Assembly (NCBI RefSeq): GCF_010500845.1
Contig: NZ_JAAAMI010000001.1
Location: 434,001-498,000 of the forward strand
Length of the DNA stretch: 64,000 nucleotides
Reading direction: 5' to 3'
Source of the DNA: Flagellimonas sediminis
GTDB lineage: Bacteria > Bacteroidota > Bacteroidia > Flavobacteriales > Flavobacteriaceae
Under the pieces are notes generated by a model that made no database searches, was not told where the DNA came from, and was given only the letters and a program-made list of their open reading frames with translations. The translations under genes were made by a program, and so were the position numbers. Below, in pieces: positions 1-9,867 of the stretch. Each line of letters starts with the position of its first letter. Within the stretch, counting starts at the first letter, position 1.

Positions 1-2
1 GA

Positions 3-635
3 ATTTCATTGGCGAATACCAAAAATCCATTTGCAGTATCCGCCTGGCTTCGTATGGGTGAATTACAATCTAAAAAGCTTGATTTAAAAGAATACGATAA
101 GAAAAAATTTAAGGATAGTTTAATTAAAATAAAAGAATTAGCTTTTGCTATGCCTAGCGACTTTAAAAGCAGACTGCAGGAAATATGTGCTAACTGTGGT
201 GTTGCCCTAGTTTATACTCCCAACCTTCCAAAAGCCCCAATCAGCGGAGCAGCTAGATGGTTTCATAATATACCAATTATTCAATTATCTGGGAGGTTTA
301 AAACCGACGACCATTTTTGGTTTACCTTTTTCCATGAAGCAGGCCATATTTTACTGCATGGCAAAAAAGATGTTTTTTTAGAGAACTTAGATGGTGCAGA
401 AATTGATGATTTTAAAGAGGAAGAGGCTAACAATTTTGCGTCAAAACAACTTCTATCACAAACCCAGCTTAATGAAATAATTGCGTCTTCACCATTAGAC
501 GATGAAAAAATAAACCGTTTTTCTACCGCTTTTAAAGTCTCCACAGGTATAATCATTGGTAGATTGCAGTATGTTAAATATATTGACTTTTCAGAAGGCA
601 ACCACTTAAAACAAAAGATTAATCTTTTCGATTAA
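3..635 (+). CDS. ImmA/IrrE-type metallopeptidase, C-terminal part (5' end outside window)
   Basis: The reading frame is open to the left edge of the window, so the first TTG at base 9 is probably internal. Counting from that TTG, HEAGH at residues 109-113 is the zinc-binding, catalytic HExxH signature of the ImmA/IrrE family, followed by an acidic stretch that could supply the third ligand. The segment before it resembles the linker of fused XRE regulator-ImmA proteins, which usually carry an N-terminal helix-turn-helix; that part is not visible here. Family members cleave repressors or act as antitoxin-like regulators. It lies 48 bases upstream of a restriction-modification operon on the same strand, so a role in controlling that operon is possible but inferred. 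Confidence 0.8.
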   Translation: MSLANTKNPFAVSAWLRMGELQSKKLDLKEYDKKKFKDSLIKIKELAFAMPSDFKSRLQEICANCGVALVYTPNLPKAPISGAARWFHNIPIIQLSGRFKTDDHFWFTFFHEAGHILLHGKKDVFLENLDGAEIDDFKEEEANNFASKQLLSQTQLNEIIASSPLDDEKINRFSTAFKVSTGIIIGRLQYVKYIDFSEGNHLKQKINLFD

Positions 636-683
636 TGTGTTTACAGCCCATTATTTTTTCAATTAGATACACTAACCTTGCTT

Positions 684-3143
684 ATGGCCAAAAAAAAGAC
701 CAACAAACAAATTGAACAATACAAGCACAGCAAAGACGAACGTGCCAACATACCTCATGTTGGACTGGTAACTCCTGCCAGCGATCCCGACACTGGCGAA
801 AAGAAAACATACGAATACGATCCTCATCTTGACCCACAGTTGCAATGGGCAGGGAAAGCAGAACATACAAGTTTTGAAGTGCCAACTGTAAGCTTGCATG
901 TACATGAACGTATTGACCCGAAAACCATTATTGAAACTGTAAAAAAGGAAAAAGATGATGTCGGACAAATGAGCCTGTTCTCTGAAAAAAAACCCTTACG
1001 TGAAGCCATAGATTTCTACAAGCATAATGAAGGTTGGACCAACAGACTTATCGCGGGTGATAGCCTTTTGGTGATGAACTCCCTATTGGAAAAAGAAGGT
1101 ATGGCAAGCAAAGTGCAGATGGTCTATTTTGACCCGCCATATGGTATAAAATACGGGAGTAATTTTCAGCCTTTTGTTAATAAACGTGATGTAAAAGATG
1201 GCAATGATGGGGATTTAACCGCAGAGCCTGAAATGATAAAGGCATTTCGGGATACTTGGGAGTTAGGTATCCATTCGTATTTGACTTACTTACGTGATAG
1301 GCTTTTACTTGCGAGAGAAATGTTAAATGAAAGTGGAAGTGTCTTTGTTCAGATTTCGGATGAAAATGTACATCATGTTCGAGAAATTATGGACGAAGTT
1401 TTTGGGCGAAATTGCTTTGTTAGCCTAATAGCATTTACAACAACGAGTGGTTTTTCGACAAACGCTTTGAGCAGATCAGGAGACTATATTGTATGGTATT
1501 GCAAAGACCCTGCAAATCTTAAGTTTAGAAAACTATTCAAAAATAAGGTTGCAGGTGAAGCGGGTGCTACGAAATATAAGCCAGCAAACACTTATAGTTC
1601 TATACCAAATAGCTGGTGGCCTGGCGATAAATTGGTTTCTGTTGATTCATTGACTTCTCAAGGACCAACAGAAACTGATTCGAAATTCTTGTTTGACGGA
1701 AAAGTATATTATCCGCCAACCGGGATGCATTGGAAAACCACAGTTGAAGGGCTTTATAAATTGGCTGAAGAAAAAAGAATTGTCATTCAAGGTAATTCAC
1801 CTAGGTTTCTCCGCTTTTTTGAAGATTACCCTGTATATCCTATAAATAATTTATGGACAGATACATCCGGTGTTCAGAATAGAACCGAAGGTAAGATTTA
1901 TGTAGTTCAAACAGCTAGCTCTCCCATTCAAAGATGTATGTTAATGACAACAGATCCTGGGGATTTAGTTTTAGATATTACTTGCGGTAGTGGAACAACC
2001 GCAACCGTTGCTGAGGAATGGGGAAGAAGGTGGATGACTTGCGATACATCTCGTGTAGCCCTATCTCTAACCAAACAAAGGTTAATGACAGCAAATTATG
2101 ATTACTATAAACTTGCATATCCTAAAGAAGGGGTAAGTAGTGGCTTTGATTATAAAACTGTACCACATATCACCCTTAAAAGTATTGCCAACAACGAACC
2201 ACCAGCCACTGAAATCCTTTACGACCAACCCTTAAAAGAAAATGGCAAAACCCGTATTACTGGTCCTTTCACCGTAGAAGCGGTTCCTGCTCCATATGCT
2301 AAAAGCTTTGACGAATTAGAACAAGAAGATACCGGCTCTGATAATTCCATAGCACGCAGCGGAGAAACAAATAGACAAGCAGAATGGCGGGATGAATTGC
2401 TGCGTGCAGGTGTAAGAGCCAAAGGTGGTAACATCATCCAATTTACTCGAGTAGAGCCTTTGGCGGGCACCAAATACATTCAGGCAGAAGCGGAAACCAA
2501 AGAAGACACGCCTAAAAAAGTATTGGTGGTTTTTGGCCCTGAACATGCTCCTTTAGAGCAACGCATGGTAGAAAATGCCTGGCAAGAATCAAGGGCTTTA
2601 AGACCTGATATGTTGTTGTTCTGTGCTTTCCAATTTGACGAAGAAGCCGCTAAAGACATTGATGAACTTACACCAGCAATTGCGGGTATGCAGCTCATCA
2701 AAGCACAAATGAATGCCGATATGCTTACAGATGACCTGCGCAAAAAGCGTAGCAGCAACGAAAGTTTCTGGTTGGTGGGTCAGCCTGATGTACGAATACA
2801 CAAAGTAGAAGATGGCAAAATTCAAGTTGAAGTTATGGGCTTTGATTACTACAACCCAAAAACAGGCAATGTTGAAAGCGGTGGTAAAAAGAATATTGCC
2901 ATGTGGATGCTTGATACCGATTACGATAATCGTTCACTCTACCCTTCTCAGGTCTTTTTCCCAATGGCGGGGGCAAAAGACGGTTGGGTAAAATTGGCTA
3001 AGAACCTCAAAGCAGAAATAGACGAAGAAAAAATTGAAGCATTCAAAGGCACAATTTCACTGCCTTTTGAATCAGGTTCTGCGGTAGCCGTCAAAATTAT
3101 TGACGACAGAGGTATTGAAAGTTTGAGAGTTTTAACTGTATAG
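684..3143 (+). CDS. Type III-like site-specific DNA-methyltransferase (Mod)
   Basis: This 819-residue protein has the beta-class amino-methyltransferase order: the catalytic DPPY motif near residues 150-153 comes before the S-adenosylmethionine-binding motif (DITCGSGTT) near residue 431. It should methylate adenine N6 (or cytosine N4) in a specific site and protect host DNA. The long insert between the motifs probably holds the target-recognition region, and about 350 residues after motif I form an extra C-terminal domain, longer than in many Mod proteins. The ATG at 684 is preferred over an in-frame TTG at 678 because of the MAKKK start. The stop lies three bases before the helicase-nuclease gene, so the two are co-transcribed as one R-M system. 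Confidence 0.9.
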   Translation: MAKKKTNKQIEQYKHSKDERANIPHVGLVTPASDPDTGEKKTYEYDPHLDPQLQWAGKAEHTSFEVPTVSLHVHERIDPKTIIETVKKEKDDVGQMSLFSEKKPLREAIDFYKHNEGWTNRLIAGDSLLVMNSLLEKEGMASKVQMVYFDPPYGIKYGSNFQPFVNKRDVKDGNDGDLTAEPEMIKAFRDTWELGIHSYLTYLRDRLLLAREMLNESGSVFVQISDENVHHVREIMDEVFGRNCFVSLIAFTTTSGFSTNALSRSGDYIVWYCKDPANLKFRKLFKNKVAGEAGATKYKPANTYSSIPNSWWPGDKLVSVDSLTSQGPTETDSKFLFDGKVYYPPTGMHWKTTVEGLYKLAEEKRIVIQGNSPRFLRFFEDYPVYPINNLWTDTSGVQNRTEGKIYVVQTASSPIQRCMLMTTDPGDLVLDITCGSGTTATVAEEWGRRWMTCDTSRVALSLTKQRLMTANYDYYKLAYPKEGVSSGFDYKTVPHITLKSIANNEPPATEILYDQPLKENGKTRITGPFTVEAVPAPYAKSFDELEQEDTGSDNSIARSGETNRQAEWRDELLRAGVRAKGGNIIQFTRVEPLAGTKYIQAEAETKEDTPKKVLVVFGPEHAPLEQRMVENAWQESRALRPDMLLFCAFQFDEEAAKDIDELTPAIAGMQLIKAQMNADMLTDDLRKKRSSNESFWLVGQPDVRIHKVEDGKIQVEVMGFDYYNPKTGNVESGGKKNIAMWMLDTDYDNRSLYPSQVFFPMAGAKDGWVKLAKNLKAEIDEEKIEAFKGTISLPFESGSAVAVKIIDDRGIESLRVLTV

Positions 3144-3146
3144 ATT

Positions 3147-5993
3147 ATGGCAGGTAGCATCGATAAACTCATCATCAACAGTCCTCATCAAGAACCACAA
3201 CAACATTGGTTTTACGATAGAGAGAATAGAAATTTCTACATAAAAGAAGGCAGACGACCTGCGGGCTATGTTATGGCCACTCCAAATTCCAAAGCATTTG
3301 ACGACCCAGGTATTTTCGTAGAAATAGATATCGTTAACAAAATCCGCCCACGGGTTAAAGCTTGGCAAGAAGCAGGTTACCCTGGAGTAACCGGAATCAC
3401 CAAACGACTTCTAGAACATTGGCAAGACCCTGAAGAACGAAAAGACCGTAGATTTTTCTTTTGTCAATTAGAAGCCATTGAAACCTTGATTTGGCTCACG
3501 GAAGCACCTGCTGCGGACAAGGTGGGTGTTGACATTCAAGGAGATGGTGGAGCTTTTGAACGTTGGTGTAGTAAAATGGCAACAGGTTCAGGAAAGACCA
3601 TCATTATGTCAATGATTATCGCATGGAATTTCTTGAATAAAGTATCCAACCCAACAGATGCTCGATTTAGCAAATATGCTTTGTGTGTTGCACCTGGTCT
3701 TACGGTAAAAAGCCGACTTCAAGTTTTACAACCTACTCACGAAGAAAACTACTACGAAGAATTCAATATTGTACCTGCTGCTTTGATGGATAAACTCCGT
3801 CAAGGAAAAGTGATTATTCACAATTGGCATGCTTTAGCCTGGGATTCTCAAGATAAGATTGATGCCAAAGTTGAAAAAGGGTATTTGCGTTCTGTTGACA
3901 AACGCCAACGCATGGAAATTAGTGGTGAAGCGTATGTTCGAAATGTGCTAGGTGAAATGAGCACTGCAAGAAACATCATTGTCCTAAATGATGAAGCTCA
4001 CCATGCTTGGCGGATGAATCCAGAAGCCGTTGGAAAATACAAACGGACTGGTTCAGACAAAGACAGTGCAGAAGAAGCCACAATTTGGGTAGGAGGTTTG
4101 GATAAAATCCATGAACAAAGAGGAATTCTGAAATGCTTTGATTTATCAGCAACACCTTTCACTCCTTCAGGAAAAAAAGCAGCAGAAGATGCTTTATTCA
4201 CATGGATTGTTTCAGACTTTGGATTGAATGATGCCATTGAATCAGGTTTAGTAAAAACACCAAGGGTAGTTGTTCGTGACGATAGTGAGCGAACCAAAGA
4301 ATTGAAATCAAGATTGTATCATATATATGCAGATGATGAAGTAAAAGACGATATCAACCGCAAAGCAGAGGAAACTGAACCTCTACCCGACCTGCTCATT
4401 AATGCCTATTATCTGCTAGGAAAAGATTGGTTAGAAACGAAAAACGAATGGGAATCTGTTGGACACAAAGTTCCACCTGTAATGATTACGGTTGCCAATA
4501 GAACGGAAACTTCTGCACGTATCAAATATGCTTTTGATCACAATCAGATTTTAATACCTGAACTATGTGCTCCAGAAAAAACACTACAAATTGACAGTAG
4601 GGTATTGGAAAGTGCTGAATCAGAAACTGAAGCTCTTGAATTAGTGCTTGATTCTGAAGATGAGGATGGAGAAGAAAACATTCCTAAACTCACTAAAAAA
4701 CAACAAGCAGAATTATTGAGATTGACGGTTGATACAGTAGGAAAAGAAGGTGAACCAGGCGAGCAAATTCAAAATGTGATTTCAGTAGGCATGCTTTCCG
4801 AAGGATGGGACGCGAAAACCGTTACACATATCATGGGGTTAAGAGCTTTCTCCAGTCAATTATTGTGCGAGCAGGTAGTCGGAAGAGGATTAAGACGAGT
4901 AAGTTATGATGTAGGTGAAGATGGTTTATTTGAAGCTGAATATGTGAACATTTTTGGTGTTCCATTTACGTTTTTACCTCACGAAGGCGGCGAAGGAACA
5001 CCACCACCACCGCCCAAACCTAAAACGAAAATTGAACCAAGAAAAGAAAAGGCACAACACGAAATCTCTTTTCCAAATATTGTAAGAATTGACCATGTTT
5101 ATTACCCACAATTGAAATTGGATTGGGAAAAAGTCAATGTATTGGAGATTGACCCTTATGAATCAATCACAGAAGCAGAAATGGCTGCCATCATTTCCGG
5201 CAAAGCCAATCCAAAAGTAAAGTCAGCCATAGGATTAGAGCAAATTGCAGAAGACACAAGGATTCAATCAATTGTGTTTAAAATTGCATCCACGATTTAC
5301 AATTCAGAAAAGAAACCAGATTGGAAAGGAAGCAAAGAAATATTCTTAGCTCAGCTCGTTCGTATTGTCGAACAATTTATTGATTCGGACAATATCAAAA
5401 TTAAAAATGATTTGTTTAATCAAGACGATTCTAAAAGAAAGATTCTAATCATTCTGAATATGAACAAAATTGTTCAGCACATCTGGACAGCCATTCGCTC
5501 GGAGAATACAGAGAGACTAACACCCGTATTTGACAAAGAAAAACCTATTCGTTCGACAGAAGACGTAAGAACCTGGTATACTAGCAAGCCATGCGAATGG
5601 ACAGATAAATCACATATCAGCCATTGCGTTTATGACAGCGGCTGGGAAGCAAGTGAGGCCTACTTCTTTGATAAATCAGACCTGGTAGAATCTTTCGTTA
5701 AAAATGACCATTTAGGATTTACCATTCTATATAATCATAAAGGAGTAATCCGAAAATTCTATCCAGACTTCATTTTAAGGTTGGTAAATGGTGATTACAT
5801 GGTTTTAGAAACCAAAGGTGTTGATAACCAACAAAATCAAACCAAAAGAGAATATTTGAATGAATGGGTAAATGCAGTGAATAATCATGGTGGTTTTGGA
5901 AAGTGGCATTGGGACGTTTCTTTTCATCCTAGTGATATAGAAGGATTGGTTAAAAAATATTTGGAAAGTGAATTGACCAAAAGCCATTTATAG
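3147..5993 (+). CDS. Type III-like restriction helicase-nuclease (Res), BPTD_3080-like
   Basis: This 948-residue protein is the cleavage subunit partnered with the preceding methyltransferase. Visible motifs are Walker A (GSGKT near residue 147), the DEAH box followed by H (near 281), SATPF (helicase motif III, near 333), and a later helicase half with GMLSEGWD and a VVGRGLRR-type motif VI. The C-terminal part has a PD-(D/E)XK nuclease signature: PDF near residue 873 and ETKG near 888. The protein should translocate on DNA using ATP and cut DNA lacking the methyl mark. The architecture resembles the family named BPTD_3080 restriction endonuclease, assigned here from memory of its layout. It ends seven bases before the next gene, so transcription probably continues into it. 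Confidence 0.88.
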   Translation: MAGSIDKLIINSPHQEPQQHWFYDRENRNFYIKEGRRPAGYVMATPNSKAFDDPGIFVEIDIVNKIRPRVKAWQEAGYPGVTGITKRLLEHWQDPEERKDRRFFFCQLEAIETLIWLTEAPAADKVGVDIQGDGGAFERWCSKMATGSGKTIIMSMIIAWNFLNKVSNPTDARFSKYALCVAPGLTVKSRLQVLQPTHEENYYEEFNIVPAALMDKLRQGKVIIHNWHALAWDSQDKIDAKVEKGYLRSVDKRQRMEISGEAYVRNVLGEMSTARNIIVLNDEAHHAWRMNPEAVGKYKRTGSDKDSAEEATIWVGGLDKIHEQRGILKCFDLSATPFTPSGKKAAEDALFTWIVSDFGLNDAIESGLVKTPRVVVRDDSERTKELKSRLYHIYADDEVKDDINRKAEETEPLPDLLINAYYLLGKDWLETKNEWESVGHKVPPVMITVANRTETSARIKYAFDHNQILIPELCAPEKTLQIDSRVLESAESETEALELVLDSEDEDGEENIPKLTKKQQAELLRLTVDTVGKEGEPGEQIQNVISVGMLSEGWDAKTVTHIMGLRAFSSQLLCEQVVGRGLRRVSYDVGEDGLFEAEYVNIFGVPFTFLPHEGGEGTPPPPPKPKTKIEPRKEKAQHEISFPNIVRIDHVYYPQLKLDWEKVNVLEIDPYESITEAEMAAIISGKANPKVKSAIGLEQIAEDTRIQSIVFKIASTIYNSEKKPDWKGSKEIFLAQLVRIVEQFIDSDNIKIKNDLFNQDDSKRKILIILNMNKIVQHIWTAIRSENTERLTPVFDKEKPIRSTEDVRTWYTSKPCEWTDKSHISHCVYDSGWEASEAYFFDKSDLVESFVKNDHLGFTILYNHKGVIRKFYPDFILRLVNGDYMVLETKGVDNQQNQTKREYLNEWVNAVNNHGGFGKWHWDVSFHPSDIEGLVKKYLESELTKSHL

Positions 5994-6000
5994 AGTTCCT

Positions 6001-6681
6001 ATGAAATTATATAGAAATAATAAGTCAGCTGATAAGCCTCGAGAAATTTACAAAGATGAGTATTTAGACGACTTGTCTAACTTCAAAACCAAAAAAAGTA
6101 GGCGTAAGGCCTTAGCCGCGTTTGAAAAAGCTTGGGAAACTAGAAATTTTGAAATTGATTTGTATTGGAGAAGGACAAACTATTTTTGGGCTTTACAAAT
6201 ACCAATTTTCGCCGCATATTTTGCCTTATTAAGTTCTGATAAGCTAGATGACTACAAAGTCATATTGTTTCTAATTAGTTGTATCGGGATAATAGTATCA
6301 TTAGCTTGGAAACTAATTAATGTAGGCAGCAAAAATTGGCAAAGGCATTGGGAAAATCATATTGACCATCTAGAGGATAGGGTTACCGGCCCCTTATATA
6401 AAACAATTTCTAAAACACGAACATATTCTGTTTCAAAAATTAATGAATTGGTGAGTTTATTTTTTCTATTAGTTTGGATACTTCTATCTATTTTTTATTT
6501 ATGGTCCAATAATCTTAAGAATATTTCCACCGATTCGGACTTCGCCTTTGAAGAATTCTTTATCGTTTTAATTACGCTTTTTATTGTTTGGCAAATGATA
6601 TTTGAACATGGATTGGGTTTATTCCAGAATAGAGAGGTACAGTTTTATAGAAGAAAATCAAAAATAAAAAGGTTGAGTTAA
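6001..6681 (+). CDS. Four-helix membrane protein, RipA/octameric membrane protein-like
   Basis: The 226-residue protein has a basic, charged N-terminal 45 residues, then an FEIDLYWRR segment and about four hydrophobic helices (roughly residues 63-78, 87-105, 148-166 and 183-200), with a basic tail. The FEIxLYWxR...YFWA pattern before the first helix is what I associate with the RipA-family octameric inner-membrane proteins; that match is from memory and moderate. It starts seven bases after the restriction gene and ends ten bases before a SIR2 gene. Small membrane proteins next to SIR2 or nuclease genes in defence loci are often effectors or anchors, so a defence role is plausible but not shown. 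A generic membrane protein is the alternative. Confidence 0.7.
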   Translation: MKLYRNNKSADKPREIYKDEYLDDLSNFKTKKSRRKALAAFEKAWETRNFEIDLYWRRTNYFWALQIPIFAAYFALLSSDKLDDYKVILFLISCIGIIVSLAWKLINVGSKNWQRHWENHIDHLEDRVTGPLYKTISKTRTYSVSKINELVSLFFLLVWILLSIFYLWSNNLKNISTDSDFAFEEFFIVLITLFIVWQMIFEHGLGLFQNREVQFYRRKSKIKRLS

Positions 6682-6691
6682 TAATTTATTA

Positions 6692-7876
6692 ATGCAAAAG
6701 CCTTCATTAACCGTTATACTAGGAGCAGGATTCTCAAGGCCAGCAGGATTACCTCTTGCAAGCGACATCAAAAAGCGATTTGACAGAGATCAAAGACAAA
6801 ATCTTTTAAGGTTTGGTTCAGGAGAATGGATGTGGAAAGATGAAAAATCTGAAATAGATATTAATAATGGCAAGATGAATACTGATAGCTCTGTTTATGG
6901 TTATATTCTTAATGAAGTTATCAAAAAATATAAATTAGAGCATTCAGTTTTTATTGACTACGAGCATTTTTATCAATGGATTCAGGATATAGTTAGAGAT
7001 AAGAGATTAAAGGAATATATATACCAAAAGGCAAAAGATTCTTTTCTTCAGGACCATCCAAATTTTATGGAATTTGTACCTGAATATGATGGTGATATCC
7101 ATCCCTTTTTATATCGCTTTAAAAATGATTCAGACTTATCCAATATTTTAGAAATCATAAATTATTTGATAGCCGATTTGATCAGTATCAAGAAGCCTCA
7201 GTTCCTTGAATCCCTTTCCAATTATGAAGTATTCGTTAATTATTTGAGAAAGTTTGAAGAGGTTGATATTTTTTCACTAAATCATGATTTATTACTTGAA
7301 AATATACTACAGTATTTTGGAAGTCAATATAGCCGTGGATTTACAAAAGAAAAATCCGAAATTAGATTCCAGGATAATGATGCTCCTATTGCCGTTTTTA
7401 AAAATCTTTTTGACAAACCAGTAAGGCTATATAAACTGCACGGTAGTATCGACTACTACCGTTTCGAACATTATGTCCAAGGAGATAAGCCCTATCTGCA
7501 ATATACTGGGAATTATAATTATTTTACTACCAACAATTACAAAGAAAAACACTTTGCAGTAAGAGTTAACCCTGAAAATGGAAAACTTTTACAGGAAACT
7601 AATTTTAATGTAGTTCCTAAATTTATTACCGGGACCAATAAAACTGAAATCATAAAAAATGACTTGATGTATACTGAACTTTTTAATCGCTTCGAGTTAT
7701 GTGTTTCCAAAGCAGAGAATATTTTGATATCCGGTTATTCATATAGAGATAAACATATTAATAAGGAGCTTGAAAAGCGAAATGATGTTAATGTTATTAA
7801 TCAAAATCCCTTCAATCGGTATCCTTTTTCGTGCAGGCATTCATTTAATATTCCTTCTTTAAAAGATTTAAAATAA
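6692..7876 (+). CDS. SIR2-like domain protein, probable NAD+-consuming defence effector
   Basis: The 394-residue protein begins almost directly with the NAD-binding glycine motif GAGFS (residues 11-15). It continues with an LNHD segment near residue 194, which matches the catalytic Asn/Asp region, and KLHGS near 248, which carries the catalytic His. A late ISGYSYRD segment is typical of SIR2_2-like proteins. All expected catalytic residues are present, so NADase activity is likely from family knowledge; SIR2 proteins of this kind cause abortive infection by depleting NAD+. The last about 50 residues are short and basic, with no clear second domain. The stop overlaps the next start (TAATG), which indicates translational coupling. 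The trigger is unknown; the adjacent membrane protein or R-M system may sense phage. Confidence 0.82.
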   Translation: MQKPSLTVILGAGFSRPAGLPLASDIKKRFDRDQRQNLLRFGSGEWMWKDEKSEIDINNGKMNTDSSVYGYILNEVIKKYKLEHSVFIDYEHFYQWIQDIVRDKRLKEYIYQKAKDSFLQDHPNFMEFVPEYDGDIHPFLYRFKNDSDLSNILEIINYLIADLISIKKPQFLESLSNYEVFVNYLRKFEEVDIFSLNHDLLLENILQYFGSQYSRGFTKEKSEIRFQDNDAPIAVFKNLFDKPVRLYKLHGSIDYYRFEHYVQGDKPYLQYTGNYNYFTTNNYKEKHFAVRVNPENGKLLQETNFNVVPKFITGTNKTEIIKNDLMYTELFNRFELCVSKAENILISGYSYRDKHINKELEKRNDVNVINQNPFNRYPFSCRHSFNIPSLKDLK

Positions 7877-9351
7877 TGCTGCTTACCAAAACCGATTTTA
7901 TTCAATACCTCAATTGCCCAGAGTCGTTATGGCTACAAAAAAACCGCCCTGATATCTACGAAGAATACAAAGGTGAGTTCTCGCTATTTTTGGAGAAGTT
8001 GATAAAAGAAGGTTATGAGGTTGAAGCTTTTGCCAAGCTTCTATTTGAAAATGGTGTTGATTTACCTGAGGACGCAAGTCCTGAATATACCAAAACAGCG
8101 CTCGACTCAGAAAACAATTTATTTTTTCAAGCTTCCTTCATAACAGAAAAGGGTGTTTTTGCCCGAGTAGACGTTTTAGAAAAGTTACCTGATGGTAGCT
8201 TTCATATTTATGAAATAAAATCATCTACCAGCATTAAAACAGACAAAAAACACAACCATTTAAAAGATGCTTGTTTTCAAAAGTATGTTTTACAAGAGTG
8301 CGGTTTTAAAGTATCAAACGTATCTATCATCAATCTTAATAAGGAATATATTAGGCAAGGAGCCATTATTCCCAAAGATCTACTTAGTATTACAAATGTT
8401 ACCAACGAAATAGACCTTCTTTATAGCACCGTGGTCAATGAAATTAATACTGCCACAACACTCATTACTAAAGATATCATCAATTTAACCGAATGCTCTT
8501 GTCGTTACAAAACAAGAAGCAACCATTGTGATAGTTTTTATTTTTTCAATGCGGATATTCCTGAATATTCAGTATATGAAATAGGTCGTATTTCAGAAAA
8601 AAAAGTGATACAGTTAGTAGAGGAAGGAAATACCTCTATTTTGGACATTCCATCAGATTTTGAGTTGAACTCTAAGCAACAAACTCAAGTTGAATCTATT
8701 CGACAACAACAACCCATAATTAATACAAAAGCTATAGCCAGTACATTTTCAAAACTTCAATATCCGCTTCATTTTGTAGACTATGAAACGTACGCGAGTG
8801 CTGTACCTAAAGTAAATGGTCTGAGTCCGCATAAACATCTGGTATTTCAGGTTTCCATACATACTCTGAACCAAACCGGAGAATTGACCCATTTTGAATG
8901 GTTAGGTGACAGCATGGAACTACCTAAAGATATGTTGAATAAAATGCAAGAATTTACTGGGCAACAAGGCACCTATATTTCTTGGAACGCACCCTTTGAA
9001 ATGAGTCGAAATAAAGACATGATAGATTGGTTGCCAGAATTTACAGGCTACCTTATGTACATGAACGAACATATGTTCGATTTGATGAATCTGTTCAAAG
9101 AAGATTATGTAGATTATCATTTTCATGGTTCCACTTCTATAAAAAAGGTTCTGCCTGTTTTATGTCCACAGTTCTCTTATGCAGATTTAGAGGTGCAGGA
9201 CGGTACTATGGCATTGGACACCTGGGGAAGAATTGTTAATGACCCCAATTTTGTCGGAGATATTGAAAAAACACGAAAAAACTTACTAGCATATTGCAAA
9301 TTGGATACCTTGGCTATGGTCGAGATTTATAAGTTTCTAAAGGAACTATAA
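7876..9351 (+). CDS. DUF2779 protein with RecB-like nuclease and exonuclease-like halves
   Basis: The 491-residue protein has two recognisable parts. The N-terminal half contains a PD-(D/E)XK-type signature, with a conserved Asp near residue 97 and EIKSS near 112-116. It also has Cys residues (CSCRYKTRSNHC near 210, plus C14) that could hold an iron-sulfur cluster, as in RecB/AddB or Cas4-like nucleases. The C-terminal half contains FVDYET near residue 300, the DEDD exonuclease-like Asp/Glu pair of DUF2779, with later Asp residues including KLDTLAM near the end. Proteins of this family are found in mobile and defence loci and are presumed DNA or RNA nucleases. The start codon overlaps the stop of the SIR2 gene, so the two are translated together. 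The exact substrate is unknown. Confidence 0.8.
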   Translation: MLLTKTDFIQYLNCPESLWLQKNRPDIYEEYKGEFSLFLEKLIKEGYEVEAFAKLLFENGVDLPEDASPEYTKTALDSENNLFFQASFITEKGVFARVDVLEKLPDGSFHIYEIKSSTSIKTDKKHNHLKDACFQKYVLQECGFKVSNVSIINLNKEYIRQGAIIPKDLLSITNVTNEIDLLYSTVVNEINTATTLITKDIINLTECSCRYKTRSNHCDSFYFFNADIPEYSVYEIGRISEKKVIQLVEEGNTSILDIPSDFELNSKQQTQVESIRQQQPIINTKAIASTFSKLQYPLHFVDYETYASAVPKVNGLSPHKHLVFQVSIHTLNQTGELTHFEWLGDSMELPKDMLNKMQEFTGQQGTYISWNAPFEMSRNKDMIDWLPEFTGYLMYMNEHMFDLMNLFKEDYVDYHFHGSTSIKKVLPVLCPQFSYADLEVQDGTMALDTWGRIVNDPNFVGDIEKTRKNLLAYCKLDTLAMVEIYKFLKEL

Positions 9352-9361
9352 TACACAAATA

Positions 9362-9847
9362 ATGACAGAGGATACTATAATACAATGGTTAAAAAAATCC
9401 ATTGAAATATTCTATAAAAAAGATTTATTTCTGGTAAAAAATGGTGTTGCAGAAAGAGCAATAACTCATCGAATAGGAATGTATTTACAACAAATCATAG
9501 GAGATTCGCTAGATGTCGATTGTGAATATAATAGAATGGGTTATTTCGACAATGAGAATTTATATTATACAGAGGGTGATTACTTTGCAAAACGAGTTTG
9601 TTTATCTGAGGGCCTAGTATCTGACGAAAGTGATTTAGGCTCACGCGTTTTTCCCGATATTATAATTCACAAAAGAGGTACAGCTGAAAATCTTTCGATA
9701 ATTGAGATAAAAGTTAATGGAAGAAGTGGCGATATCATGCACGATTTTAAAAAATTGAAGAGATACAAAAAAGAGTTAAAATACAAATATGCAATCTTCA
9801 TAGAGCTTTTCAGAAACATAGAAGACGTGCATCTTCAATTTGTCTAG
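9362..9847 (+). CDS. Small PD-(D/E)XK-like protein of unknown function
   Basis: This 161-residue protein has a PDIII strand near residue 98 followed by IIEIKVNG near 113-118. This is the Asp...Glu-x-Lys spacing of the PD-(D/E)XK nuclease fold. The N-terminal part (WLKKSIEIFYKKD, then HRIGMYLQQ) resembles small hypothetical proteins that carry this fold and sit in restriction or defence islands. No helicase, DNA-binding or membrane segment is seen. It begins ten bases after the DUF2779 gene and is the last gene of the seven-gene block; a hairpin follows about 50 bases later. The fold assignment is inferred from two short motifs, and activity is unproven. Confidence 0.65.
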   Translation: MTEDTIIQWLKKSIEIFYKKDLFLVKNGVAERAITHRIGMYLQQIIGDSLDVDCEYNRMGYFDNENLYYTEGDYFAKRVCLSEGLVSDESDLGSRVFPDIIIHKRGTAENLSIIEIKVNGRSGDIMHDFKKLKRYKKELKYKYAIFIELFRNIEDVHLQFV

Positions 9848-9867
9848 GAGTAATGAAATTAGCAATT

